Position numbers and translations under genes: made by a program. From the NCBI GenBank assembly GCA_905221605.1, contig CAJNDS010002231.1, positions 247,501 through 262,500 on the forward strand: DNA of 15,000 bases, written 5' to 3'. The DNA comes from Symbiodinium natans. Its lineage: Eukaryota > Sar > Dinophyceae > Suessiales > Symbiodiniaceae. This document shows, piece by piece, positions 1-8,000 of the stretch; within the stretch, counting starts at the first letter, position 1, and every line of letters begins with the position of its first letter. Under the pieces are notes generated by a model. The model saw only the letters and a program-made list of their open reading frames with translations. It was not told the origin of the DNA and did no database searches.

Positions 1-180
1 AAACGGGGCGCGTTCTTGGGCGTTATTTGGCGTTCTGGGTTGCCTTTGGGGCGGTTCTGGGCGTTATTGGCCGTATATGGGGGCCTTTTGAGCCCGTTAT
101 TTGGCGTTATTCGGCGTTCTGGGTGGGCTTTGGGGCAGTTCTGAGCGTGATTCACCGTTATTTCGCGTTATTTAAGGGGG
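1..180. repeat. degenerate 84-base direct repeat
   Basis: Two related copies of a GT-rich sequence built from the words GGCGTT, TTCTGGG and CTTTGGGG occur 84 bases apart. GGCGTTCTGGG starts at 29 and again at 113, and both are followed by a similar CTTTGGGGC(A/G)GTTCTG(G/A)GCGT block. The repeat may continue to the left of the window. An open frame crosses it, but its translation is low-complexity (Trp/Phe/Gly/Val) and I do not regard it as coding. Confidence 0.6.
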
Positions 181-485
181 GGTCGATGTGCTGCAGGGCT
201 GTCTTGCCTCTCTTTGATTTGGCCAATTGTTGCTGTTGCTGGAGGATTTCCCAGGCTCGAGTGCATGATATGGTGCTCATGCTAACGCCGCTATCAGTGC
301 CAGGACATCTTGTCAGTAAGAAGTAATATGGGTTTTGCTTTGGGTCTCACTAAGTGCCTTAGCTCCAGCCTGCTGCCCTTCAAGCCATGAAGTCTTCGAA
401 GGCAGAAATACTGTTCATGATCTTCGTTCTTTTGACCCACAACAGTCTATGATGATCGGCTGTAGGCTCACCCTTATGTGCCAGC
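181..485. other. unassigned sequence, possible weak exon remnants
   Basis: This stretch has two open frames around 190-330, one Cys-rich and one hydrophobic. Neither has recognisable motifs or a clear pair of splice sites. I see no gene that can be supported here. Confidence 0.3.
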
Positions 486-538
486 AGGCTGCTGTCGAAG
501 ATGAAATCCAGAAGGCGCTGAGGAATGCAGGCCCTTAG
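486..538 (+). CDS. possible small exon of an upstream gene
   Basis: After a CAGCAG acceptor-like site the sequence reads AAVEDEIQKALRNA, a charged helical peptide. It then reaches either a GC-type donor (AATGCAG|GC) or a TAG stop at 536-538. The composition resembles a coiled or helical exon of the type seen downstream in this window. No partner exon can be identified, since the region to the left is repeat and the region to the right is microsatellite. It could be the tail of a gene starting outside the window, or chance. Confidence 0.25.
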
Positions 539-540
539 CC

Positions 541-784
541 GCACTCAACTTATAGCGGTTCCATAATTATAATTTTATGGCTGGGTGTGCAGGGTTCCCG
601 GCAGGCCTAGGGTATAGTAATAAATATAGATATACAAATAAATAAATAAAAATAAATAGGTACATATATATATATATATACAAATATACACTATATTTGC
701 ATATATATATATATATGCATACTGCACAATTTATAACACGGACACGGGCACAGGCACACAGATCACAGTCACTGAACACACAAT
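541..784. repeat. AT-rich spacer with (TA)n microsatellite
   Basis: AT-rich sequence contains AAATAAATAAATA words at 620-660 and TA dinucleotide runs at about 664-680 and 701-716. The two TA blocks flank CAAATATACACTATATTTG, which is a near-perfect palindrome. No gene is visible. Confidence 0.7.
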
Positions 785-991
785 GCAGGTACTATATATA
801 CACACACGCACACACCCGCAGGCACACATGCACACGCAAATGCACACGCACACGCACGTGCACACACCGACGTACACGCGCACGTGCACACACACACACA
901 CACCCACATGTACCGCAAAACACACACACGCACACACCCACACACCCGAAAAACACACACACACACATGTGCACGCACACACGCACACACA

Positions 992-1029
<38 letters not shown>

Positions 1030-1371
1030 ACACACACACGTGCACACACACGTGCACGCACGCACACACGTGCACGCACGCACGCACACACACCCACACA
1101 CACCCACACACACTCGCAACACACACACACAGAGACACAGAGACACAGAGACACAGAGACACAGAGACACAGAGACACAGAGACACAGAGACATAGAGAC
1201 ACGAGACACAGACACAGAGACACAGAGACACAGAGACACACAGACCGACACACAGACACGCAGACACGCAGACACGCAGACACGCAGACACGCAGACACG
1301 CAGACACGCAGACACGCAGACACGCAGACACGCAGACACACAGACAACACAGACAACACACACACACACAC

Positions 1372-1408
<37 letters not shown>

Positions 1409-1500
1409 ACCCACCCACCCACCCACCCACACAAAAACAAACACACACACACACACACAGAGACACAGACACAGACAAACAGTACAGGGACACAAAGCCT
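785..1500. repeat. CA-rich compound microsatellite, about 700 bases
   Basis: Nearly the whole block is built from CA dinucleotides, interrupted by CG, CCC and GAGA words. Sub-blocks are (CA)n with ACGTGCAC inserts (about 800-1120), an 8-base GAGACACA satellite (about 1130-1250), an 8-base CAGACACG satellite (1253-1338), (CA)n again (1350-1405), and CCCA repeats (about 1406-1430). All reading frames are open because the repeats avoid stops. The His/Thr-rich and Cys/Val-rich translations are artefacts. Confidence 0.95.
1253..1338. repeat. 8-base CAGACACG tandem satellite
   Basis: About 10.7 tandem copies of CAGACACG run without visible interruption inside the larger CA-rich block. They directly follow a related but distinct 8-base array (GAGACACA, about 1130-1250). 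Confidence 0.9.
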
Positions 1501-1895
1501 GGACACTGCAACATCTGATCGGCCCCTCAGTATATTTATAATGTATGTGTGTATCTATGTATATACATATATATATATATAACCCCCCCCCTCGACCCCT
1601 TGCAACGTTGCATCTGCCCTGACCTGACCAACCCTCACGTCCACTCTCGACCCCTGACCCCTTGAAGCCTCAACACCTGGACCTACCTGTGACCTCTTAT
1701 AATACCCTGGAGACCTCGGCCCGCAGCTCCCTTAACCGCCTGGCCTGCCCCAAGTGGTCCACACCCACCAAATTTTTAAAATCTAAAACCCTATATAGGC
1801 CCTATACTGTAGAGCAACCCTATAGCTAGGCCTGAGCAAATCCTCCACAATGAGGTGCGTCCGAAGCAGCAGGAGATGGCCGTCGACGCTTGCAG
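1501..1895. other. non-coding spacer: TA repeat, C-run and CCCTGACC-like words
   Basis: After the CA block there is a short TATG/TA microsatellite (about 1540-1580) and a run of C at 1583-1590. CT/GA-rich sequence follows with repeated CCCTGACC, CGACCCC and CCTTGAAGCC words (1590-1760). No exon is convincing. The last 40 bases before 1896 are open in the frame of the next feature and could be leader or coding. Confidence 0.5.
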
Positions 1896-2162
1896 ATGAA
1901 GACCACGCCTAGCAAGGCGCCAGTTCTCGAGGCCAAGAAGCCTACGACCACCCCGCCACCACCGTTGCCTGCAAAGAACCCAGCTAAAGTGGGGCTAGTT
2001 GCACCGAAAGCGGCCAAGAAGCCTACGACCACCCCGCCACCACCGTTGCCTGCAAAGAACCCAGCTAAAGTGGGGCTAGTTGCACCGAAAGCGGCCAAAG
2101 GAAACCCTACTGCAATTAATGTCAGTACTGCTGGCAGAGCTGAGCTAGATTGTTGCATGAAG
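1896..2162 (+). CDS. Pro/Lys/Ala-rich exon with a duplicated 27-residue unit
   Basis: The frame begins with an ATG that directly follows TTGCAG, so the ATG may be a start codon or may lie just inside an exon behind an acceptor. It encodes a basic, Pro-rich disordered segment (PTTTPPPPLPAKNPAKVG). The 81-base unit at 1931-2011 is repeated identically at 2012-2092. A good GT donor (ATGAAG|GTTAGT) closes it at 2162; an earlier end near 2109 (AAAG|GA) is also possible and gives a better phase match to the next exon. Function is unknown. It could be the 5' part of the main gene or a separate gene. Confidence 0.5.
1931..2092. repeat. perfect 81-base tandem duplication inside an exon
   Basis: Two adjacent 81-base copies (1931-2011 and 2012-2092) look identical by eye, and the first bases of a third follow (GGCCAA at 2093). 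The unit is 27 codons, so the frame is kept. Absence of even silent differences implies a recent duplication or conversion. Confidence 0.9.
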
Positions 2163-2311
2163 GTTAGTGTAAGCGAACCCATGCCCCATTTGATCAGGTA
2201 CTCCTGTCCCTTCGAAGCTGATGATGACAAAGATGGAAAGACCGGAAGGTGCTCGGCATGGTGACTCACTACTGTAGCGGCCAGGTGTTTGTGTCACATG
2301 TTGTGGCCTAG

Positions 2312-2886
2312 GTGTTGCAGTGAAGCAAGAACCGCTTGCACCTACAGCACAGCCAGCTGTGCCACCACAGCAACCAGCTCCAGCAACTATGCAGCCGAAA
2401 GTGCCCCCGACCCCCCTGGCACGTCTGCCTGCTACTAGCTTTGAGCAAACCCAGGTGGTTCCTGAATCCCCAGAGGCCAGGCCTGCCCCGAAGGCAGCCC
2501 CCAAATCACCGGAACCCTCGAACCCTGCCCCTGGAGCAGCTCCTGCCCCAAAAGCACCTGTGCAGTCGAAACCTCCCTGCCAAAGTCACCAGGCCTCCGC
2601 GGCCCCAGGACCGTTCCAAAGCCAGCAGTGCAACAGCCCCCAAAAACCTGATGCAGGGGCAGCCGTGGCTCAGGCCATCGAAGCTACAAACATGAGCCCT
2701 GTGGACCAGGTAATGGCCAGCCCAGCCGCATGCCGCAACCAGCCAACGCACACGCCGAAAAGCACCCCCATCAGGAGCCCCTACACCAAGAAGCCTCGAT
2801 TGCAGGATATCGGTACTATCAGCAAGACGTTGTTCGAGGACAATTTCGAACCTATACATATAGTTGCCTTTATCCGAAAATTCTAG
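2312..2886 (+). CDS. Pro/Ala/Gln-rich disordered exon
   Basis: The open segment follows an acceptor at CCTAG|GTG (or GTTGCAG at 2320). It encodes repeated PAPKAAPKSPEPSNPAPG-type sequence, very rich in Pro, Ala, Gln and Ser. A textbook donor, GACCAG|GTAATG, lies at 2709 and is probably the exon end. The frame nevertheless stays open to a TAG at 2884-2886 through a basic stretch (SPYTKKPRLQDIGTISK) that looks genuinely coding, so alternative or retained splicing is possible. No domain is recognised. Composition suits an unstructured, possibly nuclear, linker. Confidence 0.5.
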
Positions 2887-3184
2887 CCCACGATTGAGAA
2901 AAGTAGACATAACACAACTTACACTGCCAGGATGTCAATGCTGATGATGTCGACATGACGAGAGTCCCTGGCAACTCTTGCACCAAGTCAGCAAATAAAT
3001 GCAACCTAATAACGCCATAATATAATTCAACAACCTCCTAAACCCTAAGCCCTAGTCCCTAAACCCTAACCCTCAAGCCTCAAACCTATTTTTTAATCTT
3101 CTACTATATATCATCTAATAGATTGTCATTGTGTTATAAAAATATTCTTTAGTCTTATGCTGTCTTTGTTTGATGTGTCCTTTT

Positions 3185-3440
3185 TGGCTGCGCCCTGGTG
3201 CCCCCCTTCCCCCCCCCCTTCCTCCTTCCTTCCCCCTTCCTTCCCCCCTTCCCCCCCCCCCCCCCCCCCCCCCCCCCTTCCCGCCCTTCCCACCCGGCTT
3301 CCCCTTCCCCTTCCCCTTCCCTTCCCCTTCCCCCTCCCCTTTTCGCTGTCCCTCCTGTCCCTCTGTCCCTCCTCCCCCCCCTTCCTGCCCCTTCCCCACC
3401 ATTTCCCGCTCACCTTTTCCTGCCCTCTCCCCCCACCCGG
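3185..3440. repeat. C-rich pyrimidine tract with a run of 27 C
   Basis: About 250 bases on the + strand are almost only C and T, in CCCCTT-like units. The longest homopolymer is 27 consecutive C at 3251-3277. Pro-rich (+) and Gly/Lys/Arg-rich (-) open frames across it are by-products of the composition. Confidence 0.95.
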
Positions 3441-3715
3441 TTGGGTCTTGCCTGAACCCTTAACTCAACCATAAACCCTAGCCCTACACCCTTAACTCTG
3501 GGCACAGGGTGCAGCACTCACACATTACTCACACATTGCATTACATGCAATATCTGTGTGTGTATGTATGTATGTATGTAGGTAGAGGTAGGTATGTATG
3601 TATATGTATGTATGTGTATGCATATATGTATATGTACGTATGCATTTGCATTTGTACTTGTATGTTCGCACCTACTTGTATTGTATTAAGTATTCGTAAC
3701 ATACATGGCGCACCC

Positions 3716-3736
3716 ATATATATATATATATATATA
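3716..3736. repeat. (TA)n microsatellite
   Basis: Perfect TA repeat about 40 bases upstream of the candidate acceptors that precede the first large exon. It is preceded at about 3560-3625 by (TATG)n. Confidence 0.85.
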
Positions 3737-3788
3737 TACACAGACATTATAATTTCAGTGTGTATGAGGCCCTTCGCAGCCCCGCCAT

Positions 3789-4760
3789 ATGGACACGATG
3801 ACAACCATTGTCGGTGCAGAGACGCAAGAGCTGATGGCGGAATCACAAGAGCTCGAGGATACTCCGGAATCACAAAGGCAGGCCCCTGTGGCCCCGGACT
3901 CACAAGAGCAGGCTGTGGCCCCGGACTCACAAGAGCAGGCCCCAGTGGACTCGTCACAAGAGCAGGCCCCAGTGGACTCGTCACAAGAGCAGGCCCCTGT
4001 GGACTCATCACAAGAGCAGGCCTCTCTGCAGGACTCACAAGAGCAGGCCAGGACCCCTGTGCTCAACATGGAGGACCTGCTGGCCATCAAGTTCTTCGGC
4101 TTGAAGATTGCAGGAAAGTTTGGGGAAGATGAGCCCACCATGCTTGATTTCCAAGCCCAGCTGCCTACAGCTCAAGCCTTGATGCAGTGGACAGACACAG
4201 CTTGGGCACGAGATGTGAGCAACAGAGTCCATGCTGATGCCTTTCTAGCGTGCCATGAGCCAGAGATCCTGAACCCGTATGAGAAGGACGGCGTCTTGAT
4301 TCCAGCAGTGGACCTGGTGAACAAGGCACTGGAGGCAGTGGTCACGTTCAACGATCTGGAAGCAAAGCTGGTGCAGGTCAAGACAGGACTGCAAAGCCAT
4401 GTGGCCACAATGAGGTCTAGCATCCGAGCACAGCTGCTCACCAAGAAGATATCGGAAGAGGCAGCGCAGCACAAGCTCCGGGCCATGGACTCCTGGGTGT
4501 CTGCGAAATCCTCTGAATTCGAGAGCCAGCTGACTGACAAGGAGAAGAAAGCGTTGGAAGCTTGCAAGCGTGCTGTTGATGCAATGCTGGAGATCTGGCT
4601 CTTGGTGAATGAGAGGCAAAGCCAGCGTGAGATGGAGGCTGCCGATGAGCCGGACCAGGCCATGACTGACGAAGTTACCGACAGTCTCAGCATGGAGCTC
4701 GATGGGTGGCTGGCTAGCGCAATGGGTTCCCTGCACCTCGGTCCTGCGCCAGATATCGAG
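3789..4760 (+). CDS. exon 1: QEQ-repeat N-terminus and helical domain
   Basis: The exon encodes 324 residues. Residues 1-90 are acidic and carry a DSSQEQAPV-type repeat. Residues 91-290 form a mostly helical domain with [16 protein letters not shown]-like, [17 protein letters not shown] and [17 protein letters not shown] segments, with no transmembrane stretch or signal peptide. The ATG at 3789 is the first in frame; the frame is open back to 3768, and an acceptor at 3779 would add PRH. The preferred end is ATCGAG|GC at 4760, a GC donor in phase 0 that joins the exon at 7015. The frame runs on to 4808 into intronic TA repeat, which argues against continuing. Confidence 0.75.
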
Positions 4761-5038
4761 GCCGATCTTGAACGACAGCTGCAAATCTATATACATTTTT
4801 TTCCGTAGACATATACATACACATATACACATACATACATACATATATATATATATATACATATATGCAATAAAATACATATATATATATATATATATAT
4901 AGTCCACAAGAAAAAATACACATTGTATATTTTCGCAAACAAAAATACATGTAACAAAGGGAGAGAAAAGATAGAGTGAAAGAGAAAGAGAGAGAAAGAG
5001 AGGGAGAGAGAGAGAGAGAGAGAGGACGGAGATGAGGA

Positions 5039-5075
<37 letters not shown>

Positions 5076-8000
5076 CGAGGAGCGAGAGAGAGAGAGGAGA
5101 GAGGGGAGAGAGAGAGAGAGAGAAGAAGAGAGGGACGAGAGAGGAGGAGAGAGAGACGAGAGAGAGGGGGGGGAAGAGCGGGAGAAGAGGAGAGAGAGAG
5201 AGAGAGAGTGAGCGCGGGCGTGAGGAGAAAGAAAGAGCAAAGGGAGAGGAACGGGACGGGGCAAGAGGGAGGGGGAGGGGGAAAGGGGAAAGGGGAAGCG
5301 GGGAAAAGGGGAAAGGGTGAAGGGGAGGGGGGAAGGGGGGAGGGAGGGAAGGGGGGGAGGAAGGGGGGGGAAGGGGGGACGGCGGGAACGGCGGGAAGGG
5401 GGGAAGGGGGGAAGGGGGGAAGGGGGAAGGGGGGAAGGGGGGATAGGGGGAAGGGGGGAAGGGGGGAAGGGGGGAAGGGAGGGGAAGGGAGGGAGGGGGA
5501 AAGGGGGAAACGGGGGAAAGGGGGAAAGGGGGGGAAGGGGGAAAGGGGGAAAGGGGGAAAGGGGGAAAGGGGGAAAGGGGGAAGGGAAAGGGGGAAAGGG
5601 GGGAAAGGGGGGAAAAGGGGGGAACGGGGGGAAAAGGGGGGAAAGGGGGGAAAGGGGGGAAGGGGGGAAGGGGGGGAAAAGGGGGAAAAGGGGGAAAGGG
5701 GGGAAAGGGGGAAAGGGGGGGGGGGAACGGGGGGAAAGGGGGAAAGGGGGGAAAGGGGGGCCGGGGGGGGGGGGAAGGGGGAAAGGGGGGGAACGGGGGG
5801 AAGGGGGGAAAGGGGGGACAGGGGGGGAAAGGGGGGAAAGGGGGGAAAGGGGGCCGGAAGGGAGGGGAAGGGGGAAAGGGGGTAAAAGGGGGGAAAAAAG
5901 GGGGGAAAGGGGGGAAAGGGGGGAAAGGGGGGCACGGGTTGGGGGGGGAAAGGGGGGGAAAGGGGGGAACGGGGGGGAAAGGGGGAAAAGGGGGGAAAGG
6001 GGGGGAAAGGGGGGAAAAGGGGGGAAGGGGGGAAGGGGGGACAAAACGGGGGGGGGGGGGGGGAAAAAAAAAAGGGGGGGGGAAAGGGGGGAAAGGGGGG
6101 GGGAAAGGGGGGAAAGGGGGGGAAGGGGGGGAAGGGGGGAAGGGGGGAAAGGGGGGGGAAAGGGGGGAAAGGGGGGGAAAAAGGGGGGAAAGGGGGGGAA
6201 AGGGGGGAAAGGGGGGGAAAGGGGGGGAAAGGGGGGCCAGGAAAGGGGGGGAAAGGGGGGAAAGGGGGGGAAAAGGGGGGGGAAAGGGGGAAAGGGGGGA
6301 AAGGGGGGAAAGGGGGGAAAGGGGGGAAAGGGGGAAGGGGGGGAAAAAAAGGGGGGGGGGAAAGGGGGGAAAGGGGGGAAACGGGGGGAAAAGGGGGGGA
6401 AAGGGGGAGAAAGGGGGGAAAGGGGGGAAAGGGGGGAGGGGGAAAGGGGGGAAAGGGGGGAACGGGGGGAAAGGGGGGGAAAGGGGGGAAAGGGGGGACA
6501 AGGGGGGAAGGGGGGGAAGGGGGGAAAAGGGGGGAAAGGGGGGAAAGGGGGGGAAGGGGGGAAAGGGGGAAAGGGGGGAAAGGGGGGGGGAACAGGGGGG
6601 GAAGGGGGGAAAGGGGGAAAGGGGGGAAAGGGGGGAAAAAAGGGGGAAAGGGGGGGAAGGGGGGAAAGGGGGGAAGGGGGGAAAGGGGGGAAAGGGGGGA
6701 AAGGGGGGAAAGGGGGGGGGAACGGGGGGAAAGGGGGGGAAAGGGGGAAAGGGTGGGGGAAGGGAAAGGGGGAAAAGAAAGGGGGAAAGGGGGAAAGGGG
6801 GAAAAGGGGGAAAGGGGGAAAGGGGAAGAGAACGAGACAAAGAAAGAGAAAGAAAAAGATAAAGAGAAAGAGGAAAGAGAGAGAGGGAGAGAGAGACCAA
6901 GAAAGCCAGAGAGAGGGACAGTGAAACAAGGAACAGTCGCCCGTGTACCCTCAACCTCTATTATATTTGTATATGTGTTGGGATATATATATATATATAT
7001 ATGTGCCTCTGCAGGCTGACGGCGCTGATCCAGCTGCGGCTGCCCCAGATCCAGCTGTGGCCACCGCCGGATCTTCCTTGGATGTGTTGAAGCCGGAATC
7101 AGATCTAGAGGTACACCAAGGCCACCAGAGTGCAGAGGAGCCAGGGGAACCGCAGCTGGCAGGGCAGCAGGTGCATGGGCAGGAGCCGGGATTGGAGATG
7201 CAGCAGGATTCAGTGCAGGGTTCCGCGGTACAGCAAGCAGCAGCATCGCAGCAGCTCACAGGAGGCTCGACGGAGCAGCAGGGGTCAGAGGGCCTGGGGC
7301 CAAATGCGAAAAAAGGAGCCATCTACGTGGCCCTGGCGCGGCCCTCCAGTTTCGAGATGCTGCAGGCCTTGGATATACGCACATGTGTCAACCCGAACCC
7401 TTAACCCTCACACCTAAAACCCTGTGCAAGGGGGGGACCTTATGGAGTCCAGACTTAGGGTTTTCAGGCTACCCTGCAGGTCTTGTCGCCCCTAAACCCT
7501 AACCCCTTGAACCCTGCGCCAGCCTCACTATATATGTATGTTCTGTGTACACATGTGTGTACAGGAGGAGACCCGGCAGCTGAAGGAAGGCGAGACCGAG
7601 GCTGAGCGCGACATACGCTGTGCCCATGCCCTGTACATGAAGATGAGGCGCACTTTCAAAAGTAGCTCGGAAAAGATTAATGACATGCACATATAGGATA
7701 CGACAGATGAATGTTTGTTTATCATGGTGTTGGGAATTCAGGCCCTGATTGCCCTCCCGAAGTTCTGAAGGCTGTGGCAACGAAAGGTCGCCTCGGCAAT
7801 TCTGTGCTCAGGGGATTTTTGCTTCAGCTCACTATATCGATAGCAGTTATGCTGTGCAGGCCAGGACATCATGACCCAATTGTTCGCCGACTACATTGAT
7901 TGCCGGGGAAACTGGCTCAGTTCGAATGTGGTGAGGCGAACCTCGCACAAGCGTGCGTCCACCGTGTTGGGCCAGGACAAGTATGTCCGCTACATCGACC

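Larger units (their letters stand above)
2887..3779. other. non-coding region with telomere-like words, C tract and TATG/TA repeats
   Basis: This is either an intron joining the upstream Pro-rich exons to the main gene or an intergenic spacer. It contains CCCTAAA-like words at about 3036-3085 and 3465-3495, a pyrimidine tract at 3185-3440, (TATG)n at about 3560-3625 and (TA)n at 3716-3736. The candidate acceptor TTCGCAG at 3779 would put PRH before the ATG at 3789. Confidence 0.6.

Noticed and set aside
785-1430. CRISPR array
   Set aside because: Repeats are contiguous dinucleotide or octamer units without unique spacers.
697-1582. His/Thr-rich (+) and Cys/Val-rich (-) open frames over the CA block
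   Set aside because: These are translations of CA/TG microsatellite, open in several frames at once.
3115-3474. Pro-rich or Gly/Lys-rich open frames over the C/T tract
   Set aside because: A compositional artefact of a pyrimidine tract with a 27-base homopolymer.
3541-4141. Minus-strand frames with ACSCDESTG or GPALVTSPL repeats
   Set aside because: They are shadows of the 27-base coding repeat on the + strand, whose frame continues into a long varied helical domain.
5208-7019. Plus-strand Gly/Lys-rich open frames of 225-535 codons
   Set aside because: GGGGGGAAA-type repeats keep all frames open; there is no start context, domain or varied composition. The tract lies between two phase-matched exons.
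4245-7246. Minus-strand open frames of 746-894 codons, Pro/Phe/Leu-rich
   Set aside because: They exist only because the purine tract has no stops on the complementary strand. Composition is pure repeat and they overlap well-supported + strand exons.
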